A stretch of 64,000 bases of DNA from Nocardia donostiensis (GCF_002081715.1 NZ_MUKP01000007.1:62001-126000); one strand, 5' to 3'. Positions 1 through 9,333 are shown, numbered from the stretch's first letter. Notes: generated by a model from the sequence alone, not told the origin. Program-made: numbers and translations.

Positions 1-1
1 C

Positions 2-814
2 GCCGCGCTCGCGCCGCTGGTCCGGCCGAATGCGCTGCTGCTGAGCTTGGCCGGGCAGATGTATGCCGAAGCGCTGGTGCCCGCCTACCGCTGGTTCGAC
101 ACGATGCTGCAGGTGCAGCACGGTGCCGCCGACCCCGGCGCCGTCGAACTGCGGTTGGGTAGTCACCTGTCGCGTTCGGTGCACAACGCGGCCCGCCTGC
201 TCACCCTGCTGCAGTCCGCGGACCTCGGCATCACCGATGTGCTCATCGCGCAGAGCGACCCCATGTACGCCGATTACCTGAGCGAACTCGATACCGATAT
301 CGCCGGCCTCACCGAGCAGCTCGAACGCTGCGCGTCCACCCCCGGTTTCGCCGAACAGCTGACCCGGGACAGCGATATCACCGTGCTCGAACTCGATCGC
401 GAACTGACGAATATGCGCAACGCCCGCGACGCCCTCTACGCCAGGATGGTTGCGCGCCGCGGCGTCGGTTTGCGCCTGGTTCACGACGGCGTCGAGACCC
501 CGCTGGCCATCACCGACGAATCCACCGCCACCGTCGCCCTACTGCGTCTGCTGCCGACGATGCTCGACGCCCTCGACTCCGGCCGGGTGCTGGCCGTCGA
601 CGATATCGATGCGCACCTACCCGTCGAGGAAACCGACCGCCTCGTCCAGCTGTTCCAGAACCCGGAAACCAACACCCGCGGCGCCCAGTTGATCTTCACC
701 ACCGGCAACCGCGCCCTCATCGACCGCGGCAACGGCCGCTCCCACCGCACCCGCACCGCGGTCTGGCAGATCATCCGCACCGGCCACGGAACCAGCGAAC
801 TCACCGCCCGCTGA
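2..814 (+). CDS. AAA-type ATPase, C-terminal part (truncated by window start)
   Basis: The reading frame is open from the first bases, so the true start lies upstream; 270 residues are visible. The stretch VLAVDDIDAHLP near the C terminus looks like a Walker B motif followed by a D-loop, and the next segment (QLIFTTGN) resembles the strand and sensor region seen in SMC/ABC-like ATPases of the COG1106 (AAA15, AbiEii-like) group. In those proteins the N-terminal Walker A and the C-terminal Walker B are far apart in sequence, so the missing N-terminal half would hold the P-loop. The middle part is helical and charged. Function is unknown: relatives include stand-alone ATPases and defence or nuclease-linked ones, and the partner gene, if any, would lie left of the window. 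Confidence 0.6.
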   Translation, partial: AALAPLVRPNALLLSLAGQMYAEALVPAYRWFDTMLQVQHGAADPGAVELRLGSHLSRSVHNAARLLTLLQSADLGITDVLIAQSDPMYADYLSELDTDIAGLTEQLERCASTPGFAEQLTRDSDITVLELDRELTNMRNARDALYARMVARRGVGLRLVHDGVETPLAITDESTATVALLRLLPTMLDALDSGRVLAVDDIDAHLPVEETDRLVQLFQNPETNTRGAQLIFTTGNRALIDRGNGRSHRTRTAVWQIIRTGHGTSELTAR

Positions 815-873
815 AACCGGCGCACGTGCCGAGGTGCCGCGCATGATCACAGCGAAGGCGTGACACGCCGGGA

Positions 874-889
874 GCGCATGGCCGGAGCG
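874..889 (+). repeat. Dispersed repeat copy A (16-bp core)
   Basis: The sequence GCGCATGGCCGGAGCG is identical to the core found at 1222-1237 and, in reverse orientation, at 15077-15092. In this copy the similarity fades after the core. The match was found by eye. Confidence 0.6.
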
Positions 890-1221
890 GAGGTGGATCA
901 CCACCGGGGCCCTCGGGTGACGGTGATGTCACTATCCCGCCAGCGGTGGGCGCTGCTGATTCCCACGGTCGGTCGATGTGACTGCTGATCTTGCCGTCGA
1001 AATACACTCTGGCACTCGTTTGTGTGGCTGTGCGGTCCTGCTCATGTCACTTGCGGCCGCGCTGGGGATGTCCACTAGCTCCCCGGTGCAGCCGCGATAG
1101 CGGATGTGGCGGACTCGTTCGCTGTGTTCAGCGATATCGACTACGCGATCCGGGTCCGGCCGACCGTGCGGCCGGCCCATCCGCCCGCGCAGCTGTGCGA
1201 ATGCGGGAGGTAAACAGAAAT

Positions 1222-1246
1222 GCGCATGGCCGGAGCGAAGGCGGAG
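1222..1246 (+). repeat. Dispersed repeat copy B (25 bp)
   Basis: The 25-bp unit starts with the shared 16-bp core and continues with AAGGCGGAG. It matches 24 of 25 positions with the inverted copy at 15068-15092. It lies about 20 bp upstream of the GTG start of the small membrane protein gene, so it could affect its leader. Confidence 0.65.
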
Positions 1247-1265
1247 GTACGCATAGCATGGGGTC

Positions 1266-1610
1266 GTGCTGGAAATCGGGATGCTGATCATCATGGTGGG
1301 CGCTTTGGCCGGTGTGCTGGCGCTGTACCTGCGCGGGCGGCGCGGCGTCCAGCTGACCGAACCCGAGGTGGGGACGCTGTACCTGACCGGGGTCAGCCCG
1401 CGCCCCGACGCGATGGGGGAGCAGTTCGTGACGCTCACCGGCAACCTTACGGGGCCGTCGGTGCCCGGCGAGGTCGTCTACGGTCGTTTCGTCTGGGACG
1501 TCGGCAACTGGCCGTCCATCGGTGACACCCTCACCGTGGTCTACCCGCCGGGGAAGCCGCAGCGCTGGCAGATCGCCGCGCCGGGCTCCGGGAACCCGTT
1601 CGAGAAATGA
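1266..1610 (+). CDS. Small single-pass membrane protein, unknown function
   Basis: This 114-residue protein starts at GTG 1266. Residues 1-22 form one hydrophobic segment (IGMLIIMVGALAGVLALYL) followed by a basic stretch, so the N terminus is probably outside or short and the remaining ~90 residues cytoplasmic. The soluble part is rich in beta-prone residues (valine, threonine, glycine), which could be a small OB- or beta-barrel-like domain similar to those of NfeD-type proteins, but no signature is clear. Its stop overlaps the start of the next gene (ATGA), so the two are translationally coupled with the acetyltransferase. I do not recognise the family with confidence. Confidence 0.65.
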   Translation: MLEIGMLIIMVGALAGVLALYLRGRRGVQLTEPEVGTLYLTGVSPRPDAMGEQFVTLTGNLTGPSVPGEVVYGRFVWDVGNWPSIGDTLTVVYPPGKPQRWQIAAPGSGNPFEK

Positions 1611-2158
1611 CGGACCGGCAGTGTTGCCCGCGGGATGTGGGCACGGATACGCGGGTTGCCGACGTGGTGGTGCGTGCCGCCGTGCCCGCGGAGTACGGGG
1701 CGGTGGCGGAGTTGACGGTCGCCGTCTACGGCGGCGAGGGATATGTTCGCGCGGGCAGCCCGTACCTCGCCGAATTGGCCGACACGGCCCGCCGCGCGGC
1801 CGCGGCGCAGGTGCTGGTCGCCGAATACGACGGCCGGATCGTCGGCTCGCTGACCGTGGCGCCCGCCGGGAACGAGTACGCGGACATCGCCAGGCCCGGG
1901 GAAATCGAGTTCCGGATGCTCGCGGTCGCCGCCGACGCGCGCGGCCTGGGGGCGGGAACTGCGCTGGTGCGCACTGTTATCGATATCGCTCGCACGAAAC
2001 GGAATGCGGCCGTTGTCCTCACGACAATGCCGAGCATGGTCGATGCCCGCCGCATCTATGACCGCCTGGGTTTCGTCCCGGTGCCGGAACGTAATTGGCT
2101 GACACCGGCCGGTGATCCGTTGACGGTGCTGCGCCTTCCGCTGGCCGCCGCCGACTAG
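1607..2158 (+). CDS. GNAT-family N-acetyltransferase
   Basis: The 183-residue protein has the GNAT layout: an N-terminal strand-helix part from residue 20 (VVVRAAVPAEYGAVAELT), a central sheet carrying a conserved IEFRMLAV strand, and the acetyl-CoA pyrophosphate loop ARGLGAGTALV (motif A, R/Q-x-x-G-x-G/A) around residues 117-127. The C-terminal IYDRLGFVPVPER matches motif B. Such enzymes transfer an acetyl group from acetyl-CoA to an amine; the substrate cannot be read from the sequence. The ATG overlaps the stop of the small membrane protein by 4 bp, so the two form an operon. No regulatory site is visible. Confidence 0.85.
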   Translation: MTDRQCCPRDVGTDTRVADVVVRAAVPAEYGAVAELTVAVYGGEGYVRAGSPYLAELADTARRAAAAQVLVAEYDGRIVGSLTVAPAGNEYADIARPGEIEFRMLAVAADARGLGAGTALVRTVIDIARTKRNAAVVLTTMPSMVDARRIYDRLGFVPVPERNWLTPAGDPLTVLRLPLAAAD

Positions 2159-2187
2159 CAGCGTGCTACTACCTTCGGGGGCGGCCG

Positions 2188-2838
2188 TCAGCCGAGGACG
2201 GTGGCGACGATCCCGGCCAGGTATCCGAGGCGAGCGACCTCCGACGGCCGGAAATCGGGTCCGCCGGGGCGTCCGAGCAGCAGTGTTTTGCTCGAGTTGC
2301 CGAGCGGCGCAGCGGCGAGTTTGGTGTCCATATCGCGCCAGATTTCGGGCACCCAGTCGGCTTCGGGGTCGAGGATCGTGGGTTTCTCTAGCGGCATCCA
2401 GGGCGTGGAAGACGCCTGGGTTTCCGGCGCACTCTGACTGCCGACCACGCGGTAGGCCCCTTGCGGACCGATATCGAGGACGGTGCTCCAGCCGACGCGC
2501 AGCACTCGTGGCACCCCGTCGACCAGCACCTGTAGCCGGTCGTCGTGGGCGCCGGCGACCTGATCGATCAACTCCAGTTCACGGTGGGTGTCCAGGACAC
2601 CGGAGTACGGCCGGATGGAATCGACTCGCACATCACCGACCGATTCGGCGGCCGTGATGAGCGTGTCGGGCAGCGCGCCCGGCGACACCTCGACCACGAG
2701 ATCGTCGACCGCGAAGCCCGCCCCGCGTTCCACGACGTCGAGGGAGAGGATGTCGGCACCGACCGAACCCAATGCGAGGGCTAGCGCACCGAGGCTTCCC
2801 GGACGATCCGGAAGTTGCACGCGGAGCAGATAAGACAC
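2188..2838 (-). CDS. ACT-domain amino-acid-binding protein
   Basis: The 216-residue protein begins with an ACT domain at residues 3-75 (LLRVQLPDRPGSLGALALAL, then ADILSLDVVER), the fold that binds free amino acids as an effector. The C-terminal ~120 residues contain a GAF-like or unknown region without recognisable catalytic residues. GTG 2838 is chosen because AGAAGGAAAGGG lies just upstream. The gene is divergent from gatC, the same arrangement as the M. tuberculosis Rv3013 neighbourhood as I recall it. A role in sensing amino acids near amidotransferase genes is plausible but inferred. Confidence 0.8.
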   Translation of the reverse strand: MSYLLRVQLPDRPGSLGALALALGSVGADILSLDVVERGAGFAVDDLVVEVSPGALPDTLITAAESVGDVRVDSIRPYSGVLDTHRELELIDQVAGAHDDRLQVLVDGVPRVLRVGWSTVLDIGPQGAYRVVGSQSAPETQASSTPWMPLEKPTILDPEADWVPEIWRDMDTKLAAAPLGNSSKTLLLGRPGGPDFRPSEVARLGYLAGIVATVLG

Positions 2839-3142
2839 GTGCGTTTCCCTTTCCTTCTGCGGCCGAGGCTCTGAACGGATACCCGGTCTGGCAATCCTTA
2901 CACCCGAAGTGGTGGGAATCGAGCCGAATCAGTATCCGGACAGTGACCTGAACCGGCTCGACGACTGGTATGTGAGCCCGGTCTGCGCAGTTCAACGCGC
3001 TCGCAGCGGCCCGCGCCCGGCGGGACCGCGCGCAGCGCGAACCGGTTGCCGCCGATGCCTCGCAGGGGCGTCGAGCGCAGGTCGCTAGGCTGTTCGTGAC
3101 CGTTGACCAATGCTGACAACACCACGCCGAAAGGGGTTCGCG
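2839..3142. other. Divergent intergenic region between ACT gene and gatC
   Basis: The ~300-bp gap must carry the promoters for the ACT-domain gene (leftward) and gatCA (rightward). A short in-frame ATG at 3110 could extend gatC, but the GAAAGGGG site at 3130-3135 favours GTG 3143. I see no terminator or further gene. Confidence 0.45.
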
Positions 3143-3442
3143 GTGACCGCCATCTCCCGCGACGAGGTCGCACACCTCGCCCGGCTGTCCAGGCTCGCCC
3201 TGACCGAGGCCGAACTGGATCAGTTCGCCGGTCAGCTGGATTCGATCCTGAGCCATGTGCGCACCATCTCCGAGGTCGCCGCCGCCGATGTGCCTGCCAC
3301 CGCGTCGCCGGATCCGGTGACCAATGTGACGCGCCCAGACGATGTCGTGCCCGGCCTGACGCCGGAGCAGGCGCTGTCCGGTGCGCCCGCAGTGGAAGAG
3401 CAGCGGTTCATGGTGCCGCAGATCCTGGGAGAAGCGGAATGA
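3143..3442 (+). CDS. gatC: Glutamyl-tRNA(Gln)/aspartyl-tRNA(Asn) amidotransferase subunit C
   Basis: GatC is the 99-residue small subunit that stabilises GatA in the GatCAB complex, which converts Glu-tRNA(Gln) and often Asp-tRNA(Asn) to the amidated forms. The N-terminal [21 protein letters not shown] and the central [15 protein letters not shown] helix are typical, and the C terminus ends in the [11 protein letters not shown] extension. GTG 3143 is preceded by GAAAGGGG; an alternative ATG at 3110 would add 11 residues. The stop overlaps the gatA start (ATGA). The window has one gltX and no glutaminyl-tRNA synthetase, consistent with use of this indirect pathway. Confidence 0.95.
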   Translation: MTAISRDEVAHLARLSRLALTEAELDQFAGQLDSILSHVRTISEVAAADVPATASPDPVTNVTRPDDVVPGLTPEQALSGAPAVEEQRFMVPQILGEAE

Positions 3443-4911
3443 GCGACCTGACCACGCTGACCGCCGCCGAACTGGCGGCCAAGATCCACGGCCGCGAGAT
3501 CACCTCGGTGGAGGTCACCCAAGCCCATCTGGCCCGCATCGCCGAGGTCGACGGGGAGTATCACGCGTTCCTGCACGTCGCGGGTGAGCAGGCGCTGGCC
3601 GCGGCCACCGCGGTCGACTCCGCCATCGCGGACGGGGCCGAGCCGGCCTCGTCGCTGGCCGGGGTTCCGTTGGCGCTCAAGGACGTGTTCACCACCACCG
3701 ATATGCCGACCACCTGCGCCTCGAAAATTCTCGATGGCTGGGTGGCGCCGTACGACGCGACGCTGACCACCAAGCTGCGCCAGGCGGGTATCCCGATCCT
3801 CGGGAAAACGAATATGGACGAGTTCGCGATGGGTTCGTCCACCGAGAACTCCGCGTACGGCCCCACCCGCAACCCGTGGGACACCAGCCGGGTCCCCGGC
3901 GGTTCCGGTGGCGGCTCAGGGGCCGCGCTGGCGTCGCACCAGGCCCCGCTGGCCATCGGTACCGACACCGGCGGTTCCATCCGCCAACCGGCCGCGCTCA
4001 CCGCGACCGTCGGCACGAAACCCACCTACGGGACGGTGTCGCGGTTCGGTTTGGTGGCGTGTGCGTCGTCGCTGGATCAGGGCGGCCCATGTGGGCGCAC
4101 GGTGCTCGACACCGCGTTGCTGCACGAGGTGATCGCGGGGCATGATCCGCGCGATTCCACCTCCCGCAATGTGCCGGTCCCGCCGGTGGTGGCCGCCGCC
4201 CGCGCGGGCGCCTCCGGTGACCTGCGCGGGGTGAAGGTCGGGGTGGTGAAGGAACTGCACTCCGACAGCTACCAGTCCGGTGTGCTCGCCTCCTTCGATG
4301 CCGCGGTGGCAGTGTTGAAGGAGTTGGGCGCCGAGGTGATCGAGGTGTCGTGCCCGCACTTCGAGTACGCGCTGTCGTCGTACTACCTGGTGATGCCGAG
4401 TGAGGTGTCGTCGAACCTGGCTCGTTTCGATGCCATGCGCTACGGCCTGCGTGTCGCCGACGACGGTGCACACAGCGCCGAACAGGTGATGGCAGCGACC
4501 CGCGCCGCTGGTTTCGGCCCGGAGGTCAAGCGCCGCATCATGATCGGCACCTATGCGCTGTCGGCCGGCTACTACGACGCCTACTACGGCCAGGCGCTGA
4601 AGGTTCGCACCCTGATCGCCCGCGATTTCGACGCCGCCTACGAGCAGGTCGATGTTCTGGTGTCGCCGACGAGCCCGTTCACACCCTGGAAGCTGGGGGA
4701 GAAGGTCGACGATCCGCTGGCCATGTACCTGTCCGACCTGTGCACGCTGCCCACCAACCTGGCCGGGCATCCGGCCATGTCGGTGCCGTCGGGGTTGAGC
4801 GAGGACGACGGTATGCCCGTCGGTCTGCAGATCATGGCGCCTGCGTTGGCCGACGATCGGCTGTACCGGGTCGGGGCTGCTTATGAGGCGGCTCGCGGAC
4901 CGATCAGCTGA
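3439..4911 (+). CDS. gatA: Amidotransferase subunit A (amidase)
   Basis: GatA is the 490-residue glutaminase/amidase subunit of GatCAB. The amidase-signature triad is complete: Lys81 (LALKDVF), cis-Ser156 in the glycine-rich PGGSGGGSG loop, and nucleophile Ser180 (DTGGSIRQP). The length fits the family. It overlaps gatC by 4 bp and is followed by a strong GC hairpin at 4929-4965. In M. tuberculosis gatA, pfkA and gatB are recalled as neighbours; here pfkA begins about 11.9 kb downstream. Confidence 0.97.
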   Translation: MSDLTTLTAAELAAKIHGREITSVEVTQAHLARIAEVDGEYHAFLHVAGEQALAAATAVDSAIADGAEPASSLAGVPLALKDVFTTTDMPTTCASKILDGWVAPYDATLTTKLRQAGIPILGKTNMDEFAMGSSTENSAYGPTRNPWDTSRVPGGSGGGSGAALASHQAPLAIGTDTGGSIRQPAALTATVGTKPTYGTVSRFGLVACASSLDQGGPCGRTVLDTALLHEVIAGHDPRDSTSRNVPVPPVVAAARAGASGDLRGVKVGVVKELHSDSYQSGVLASFDAAVAVLKELGAEVIEVSCPHFEYALSSYYLVMPSEVSSNLARFDAMRYGLRVADDGAHSAEQVMAATRAAGFGPEVKRRIMIGTYALSAGYYDAYYGQALKVRTLIARDFDAAYEQVDVLVSPTSPFTPWKLGEKVDDPLAMYLSDLCTLPTNLAGHPAMSVPSGLSEDDGMPVGLQIMAPALADDRLYRVGAAYEAARGPIS

Positions 4912-4928
4912 CGAGAACGAATCGGATC

Positions 4929-4965
4929 GGCCGCCGCATCCAGCGCTGAAGGGTGCGGCGGCCGC
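4929..4965 (+). terminator. Hairpin terminator after gatA
   Basis: Eleven-base arms CGGCCGCCGCA (4929-4939) and TGCGGCGGCCG (4955-4965) are exact inverted complements with a 15-nt loop. There is no T run, which is common in high-GC actinobacteria. It lies between convergent gatA and the SRPBCC gene and may serve both. Confidence 0.65.
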
Positions 4966-4995
4966 TCGATGCTGATCCGCGACGGGCGGCGGGAA

Positions 4996-5439
4996 CTATC
5001 CCGCGTGGAGTTGTTCGGCGCGCCGCTGCACACCGGTGACCATCCCCGGGAAGCCTTTACGGAACCCGCCGCCGAACAGCAGTCCGACCAGCGGGGACAA
5101 CCACCCGGCGAGCTGGAAGTGGGATTCGTAGCGGCACCGGTCGGGACCGAGCTGGGTGACCTTATGGGAGCGTTCGCTGCGCAGCGCGCCGAGCGGGACG
5201 GGTTTCATGGAGTAGCTGAACTCGCGGCCGGGGGTGTGGCTGCGGATCCATTCCCGCATCTTCATCGGTTTGGGCATGATGTGGTTCACGACCATATCGA
5301 TGGGTGCGCCGACCTCCAAGGTCGAACGGCACCTGATGATGAACGGATTCCATTCGCCGTATTGCTCCAGGTCGGTGAGCACCGACCAGACCACCTCGGC
5401 AGGGGCATCGATCTCGACCGCGTCGTCCACAACAAGCAC
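4996..5439 (-). CDS. SRPBCC-family (START-like) protein
   Basis: The 147-residue protein fits the SRPBCC/polyketide-cyclase-like fold: an opening strand VEIDAPAEVVWSVLTDLEQY followed by the usual GEWNPFI motif, a long curved sheet (DMVVNHIMPKP) and a C-terminal helix. These proteins form a hydrophobic pocket for lipids or small hydrophobic ligands. No catalytic residue can be named. The start could be GTG 5439 or a GTG three codons later. It is read away from the phospholipase/hydrolase pair and its role is unknown. Confidence 0.75.
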   Translation of the reverse strand: MLVVDDAVEIDAPAEVVWSVLTDLEQYGEWNPFIIRCRSTLEVGAPIDMVVNHIMPKPMKMREWIRSHTPGREFSYSMKPVPLGALRSERSHKVTQLGPDRCRYESHFQLAGWLSPLVGLLFGGGFRKGFPGMVTGVQRRAEQLHAG

Positions 5440-5480
5440 ACCTCAAACTAGAACGCGTTTCAGCGTGGGGTCAAGGTGGG

Positions 5481-6986
5481 TCAGCAGCCGGGCAGGACGG
5501 TGCCCTGGTCGGTGCCGTAGCGATGACCGTGCCCCGGGGGTGCGTCCAGGGCGTAGAGCAGATCGGCGGTGGTCTGCACGAAGCTGAGCACCGGTATCCA
5601 GCCGGGGACCGGGGCGTCGACGCGCGCACCACTCAGGTCCGGTGCGCGCCAGAACAAAGCCGGTGACCAGTGCACAACCGGGTCGGAGGTGTTGGCCAGC
5701 ACGACCGCCCCGGATCGGTGCACCGCACCCGCGGGCGGACCCGCCCACAGCACCGCACAGGTGCGGCGATCCTGATCGGCGTCGTCGGTGAAAACCGCGC
5801 TGCCGCCGAGCGCGCCCAGGCTCTGGCCGTACAGGTACAGGCGCGGTGGGTGCTCGAGCCCGGCGATATACCGTTCGATGGCAGTGAACAGGGCGCGCGC
5901 CGAGGTGACCGCGGCTTCGCGACCGAACACGAACGTCGCCCAGCTCGGCGCGTACGAGTACTGCAGTCCGACGAGCGCGACGTCACCGCCGAAACGCTCG
6001 TCGAATCCGCGCACGGCATTGGCGTCGATCCACCCCGAACCCGTCGGCACCGCGACCACCAGATGCGACCGTGCGAAACCCCCGGCCCGCTGCAACTCCT
6101 GGATCGCCAGCCGCACCCGGGAGTCCAGATCGGAGGCCGAATCCAGCCCGATATAGACGCGCACCGGTCCGACCGGAGCACCCGTGACAAAGCGACGCCC
6201 CTCCCGGCCCAGCGTCGACCAGTCCACCATCGATGCCGCGCTGCCCGACCGGGTCACCGATACCGGCCGAACCAGCTCCGGATCGACCGCCGCGTTGGCG
6301 TTCGCGTACACACCGAGCTGATAGTCCACCACCGTCGGCACCACTCCGAAGTACCCGACCGTCCCGACCACCATCACCAGCGCGGTACTCCTGGCCCACC
6401 TGAGCCTCCGCAGCACCCACCTGATCCCCTGCCCGATCCCGCGCAGCAGCAACACCAGCACTGTCGCAATCACCGCGCAACGCAGCCAGTACCCCGGACC
6501 GATCGGCGCCGTGTCCATCGCGGCACGCAGCGTGTTCTGCCAGCTGCCCGCATACCACGCCGCCACCATGATCAACAGCATTGCCACCAGCAGAAACACC
6601 CGGCGCCCACGCGTGTTTTCGGCGTTCACCCCCCTACGTCGCAGCATGAACCGGATCAGACCGGCGCCGCCGAGCGCCACGGCAACCAACAGTCCGGTGA
6701 CCACTGCTTGTGCCTCGGCCGTACGAGGTAGCAAACCTGGGGTGAGGGATGCGGTCACCCCGATACCGATCGCGGCCGTGGTCCCCATCCGGGGCCATAT
6801 CGGACGGTTCACTACACCTGCACCGCCGTTTTCGCGCGCGGCCCGGCCATCGTCCGGCGTCGGCAGATCGACGGCTGGACGAGGGCAGCCGGCCAGCTGC
6901 CCGATGCCCATCGCACCGTCTGTCAGGTCCGCCGCGCTGGAGATGCCCGGAGCATGGCGAGCGTCCGATGTCGTCGTCCGACTCAT
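5481..6986 (-). CDS. Abhydrolase_9-type membrane alpha/beta hydrolase
   Basis: The 501-residue protein combines an N-terminal membrane part with a C-terminal hydrolase domain, the layout of the Abhydrolase_9_N/Abhydrolase_9 families. After about 60 polar residues, hydrophobic segments follow (GIGVTASLTPGLLPRT, then VFLLVAMLLIMVAAWYAG, then CAVIATVLVLLLRG and ALVMVVGTVGYFG), giving about four membrane spans. The hydrolase nucleophile is probably the serine in LYLYGQSLGALGG. ATG 6986 overlaps the stop of the upstream phospholipase-like gene, so the open frame that extends further upstream is not coding. Substrate is unknown; a lipid or ester is likely from the fold and the partner gene. Confidence 0.85.
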   Translation of the reverse strand: MSRTTTSDARHAPGISSAADLTDGAMGIGQLAGCPRPAVDLPTPDDGRAARENGGAGVVNRPIWPRMGTTAAIGIGVTASLTPGLLPRTAEAQAVVTGLLVAVALGGAGLIRFMLRRRGVNAENTRGRRVFLLVAMLLIMVAAWYAGSWQNTLRAAMDTAPIGPGYWLRCAVIATVLVLLLRGIGQGIRWVLRRLRWARSTALVMVVGTVGYFGVVPTVVDYQLGVYANANAAVDPELVRPVSVTRSGSAASMVDWSTLGREGRRFVTGAPVGPVRVYIGLDSASDLDSRVRLAIQELQRAGGFARSHLVVAVPTGSGWIDANAVRGFDERFGGDVALVGLQYSYAPSWATFVFGREAAVTSARALFTAIERYIAGLEHPPRLYLYGQSLGALGGSAVFTDDADQDRRTCAVLWAGPPAGAVHRSGAVVLANTSDPVVHWSPALFWRAPDLSGARVDAPVPGWIPVLSFVQTTADLLYALDAPPGHGHRYGTDQGTVLPGC

Positions 6987-7711
6987 CGGACACCACCAGC
7001 GGCCGGAATGCGCCGCGATACGGGTGCGCGACGTAGGGCGCCGGAGCGGGCGCGACGCGCGTAGATGCCCAGCACCGCTGCGAACGCTGCGAGGCCTCCG
7101 CCGACTGCCGTCCAGGGACGCAGTGCAGAACCGACGAAGCCCGCGCCGAACAGCGTTTCGACAACGGGGACGCCGTAGTCCTGACGGCGGGAATTCAGAT
7201 CGACGGCGGTGGCGGCGATTCCGGCCATGGCCCGGCAGCGGATACGGGCGATGGGTTCGGTTCGCGCTGCGCAGGCCTGCCGCATCCGGACGTCGAGGGT
7301 GTGGTCGAGTGCCTGCCGTGCCCACGGGCCCAGCGGGGCGCCGGAACGATCGGCGTAGCGGAGCAGGTCGTAGCCGAGGTCGTGCGCCTTGCAGGCGGTG
7401 TCGAATTCGGCGGGCAGCGGCACCGGAGACGAGCAGCCACCATGCGGGGCGACGAGCAGACCGTCCACCGTCGCCGGACGGTACCCGGACACGGCAGCGA
7501 AATCGGCGGGAAGCGATATGGTCGAGCCCGGTCCGGAAGTCAGACCGGACACCGCCGCCGCGGCGCGCTCGCTCTCGGCTGCGGGTGGGGTGAAGGTTGC
7601 CGCAGAGGTGGCCGGAGCCAGCGCAACCGCCGCCGACATCGCGGTGAGGGTGGCCGCCGCCAGGGCCGCCGCTCGCCGCGAAACCGGGTGATCACTGTTC
7701 GATGTGGTCAT
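6983..7711 (-). CDS. Secreted phospholipase A2-like protein
   Basis: The 242-residue protein has an N-terminal export signal (RRAAALAAATLTAMSAAVAL, probable cleavage after AATSA-like residues) and the core CKAHDLGYDLLRYA, which matches the prokaryotic phospholipase A2 signature C-x-x-H-D-x-x-Y with the catalytic His-Asp pair. Additional cysteines (GGCSSP, CRAM) could form disulphides. Near the C terminus GGLAAFAAVLGIYARRAR is hydrophobic followed by arginines, so the protein may remain anchored. It overlaps the membrane hydrolase gene by 4 bp, suggesting joint work on extracytoplasmic lipids. The enzymatic activity is inferred from the motif only. Confidence 0.75.
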   Translation of the reverse strand: MTTSNSDHPVSRRAAALAAATLTAMSAAVALAPATSAATFTPPAAESERAAAAVSGLTSGPGSTISLPADFAAVSGYRPATVDGLLVAPHGGCSSPVPLPAEFDTACKAHDLGYDLLRYADRSGAPLGPWARQALDHTLDVRMRQACAARTEPIARIRCRAMAGIAATAVDLNSRRQDYGVPVVETLFGAGFVGSALRPWTAVGGGLAAFAAVLGIYARRARSGALRRAPVSRRIPAAGGVR

Positions 7712-7878
7712 GATCGCCGACGCTAGGAACCGGGGGCCTGTGCCGACGTCCCACCGCGGGCCGTTTTCTCACCCGCTCCGGCGGGTGAGCAGGGCAGCCG
7801 ACTAGCTCCCGGGTAGGGGGCCGGAATTCACCCGGGGGTATGAGGCCCGAGGCAGGCGCGGTTTCTACTGTCGAGGAC

Positions 7879-9129
7879 ATGACGAAGCAGAGCGCCGACG
7901 TGCCGGCCGCGGCGACACCCACAACCGGCGGTTGGGCCTGGACCCGGCGGCTGCCCGCGCAGACCTGGTGCGACGCGGGGGCCGCGTTCACCGCGCTGGT
8001 GCTGTTCACAGTTGCCTGGCCGACCCTGCACCTCACCCATGCGGTGCCGCCGCTGGTGCAACCCTTCCTCGCCGCGCTCGCCGCGTTCCCGATCGTGTCG
8101 GCCCGGGTGAATCCGGCTCTGGGCTGGGCTGTTTCGGCGGCATCGGCGCTGCTGATCGCGTTGGCCATTCCGCATCAGCCGGGTAACGACCTCCCCTTCC
8201 AGGTGGTGCACATCATCGCCCTGTTCGTGCTGCTGTTCGCGGTCGCGCTGCGGGCGCAGCCGCACCTGGTCGCGGTGATATGGGGCGCGACGTCGCTGCT
8301 GCTGGCCACCACGGTCGGCGCCCGCGACGATTCGGCCTGGGCGTGGCCGCTCGCGCTGGCGGCGGTCGTGCTGTTCGCGCTGCTGGTGCGCTGGCTGGTG
8401 CAATCGCGCCGGGAGTTGGTGCAGCAGGAGGAAGCCAACGAACTGGAGCGGGCGCGGCGCGCCATCCTGGAGGAGAAGGCCCGCATCGCCCGCGATCTGC
8501 ACGATGTGGTGGCCCACCATATGTCGCTGGTGGTGGTGCAGGCCCAGACCGCGCCCTACCGGGTCGAGGGCATCGCCCCGCAAGCACGGGCGGAATTCGA
8601 ATCCATCGGCGCCACCGCCCGCGAAGCGCTCAACGAGATTCGCGGCATGCTCGGCGTGCTGCGCAGCGACGGCCAACTCGCCGAACACGCCCCACAGCCC
8701 AAGGCCGCCGATGTGCTGGCCCTGTGCGCCGGAGCGTCCCGCGCGGGTGTCGATATCGCCTGGACCGTCGACGGCGTACTCGAAACGATCCCCGACACCG
8801 TCGGGCTCGCCCTGTATCGGATCGCCCAGGAATCACTGTCGAACGCCTCACGCCACGCCCCCGGCGCACCGGTGCGCGTGCACATCGCCTGCGGCACCTC
8901 CCTCGACCTCACCATCACGAACGGGCCGGGTGCCACCGCCGCCAAACCGGTCGGCAACGGCGGCCACGGTATCGAAGGTATGCGCGCCCGCGCCGTCGCC
9001 GTCGGCGGGCATCTCACCGCGGGCCCGCGCGACGACGGCGGCTTCGAGGTCCGCGCCAACCTTCCGCTCGGGTCTGCGCTGCGTGACACGGCCGAGCAGG
9101 TCTCATTCGTTGACGGTGCTTCGCGCTGA
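7879..9129 (+). CDS. Two-component sensor histidine kinase (NarL/DesK type)
   Basis: The 416-residue kinase has four to five hydrophobic segments in residues 33-175 (no large external loop), a coiled segment, then a HisKA_3 dimerisation domain with phospho-acceptor His208 in ARIARDLHDVVAHHMSLV. The HATPase domain shows the N box (QESLSNASRHAP) and a G box (GNGGHGIEGMRARA). ATG 7879 is preferred over the upstream ATG 7840 because the extension is non-conserved in character. The response regulator follows after 204 bp. The absence of an extracellular sensor loop suggests that it senses a membrane or membrane-proximal signal; the stimulus is unknown. Confidence 0.93.
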   Translation: MTKQSADVPAAATPTTGGWAWTRRLPAQTWCDAGAAFTALVLFTVAWPTLHLTHAVPPLVQPFLAALAAFPIVSARVNPALGWAVSAASALLIALAIPHQPGNDLPFQVVHIIALFVLLFAVALRAQPHLVAVIWGATSLLLATTVGARDDSAWAWPLALAAVVLFALLVRWLVQSRRELVQQEEANELERARRAILEEKARIARDLHDVVAHHMSLVVVQAQTAPYRVEGIAPQARAEFESIGATAREALNEIRGMLGVLRSDGQLAEHAPQPKAADVLALCAGASRAGVDIAWTVDGVLETIPDTVGLALYRIAQESLSNASRHAPGAPVRVHIACGTSLDLTITNGPGATAAKPVGNGGHGIEGMRARAVAVGGHLTAGPRDDGGFEVRANLPLGSALRDTAEQVSFVDGASR

Positions 9130-9333
9130 ACCGGGCCGGGTCGAGCACCTCGGTATCGGCGCGCCCAGCCGCGTTATCTGCCGCGGCCGAGGCTGCTTTC
9201 GTTTCTGTCTGCGTCCTCACTCGGCTGGTCACGAGATGCGTTCGAAATAGAAGCACCGGTTGTGAGCTGCCTCGGTTCTCGTTCCTCCTGTGCGGCGATC
9301 GGTGGCCGCGGACCGGGAATTAGGGTGGGGTAT

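Larger units (their letters stand above)
815..1265. other. 450-bp intergenic region with two repeat copies
   Basis: I see no convincing gene here: the open frames on either strand lack a ribosome site and family resemblance. The region holds two copies of a short dispersed repeat (874-889 and 1222-1246) described separately. It separates the ATPase gene from the small membrane protein and may mark a recombination or insertion point. Confidence 0.5.

Noticed and set aside
7086..7325. N-terminal extension of the Abhydrolase_9 gene to 7325
   Set aside because: The ATG at 6986 overlaps the upstream phospholipase stop (ATGA), and the extension is antisense-frame-like Arg/Pro-rich sequence inside the phospholipase gene.
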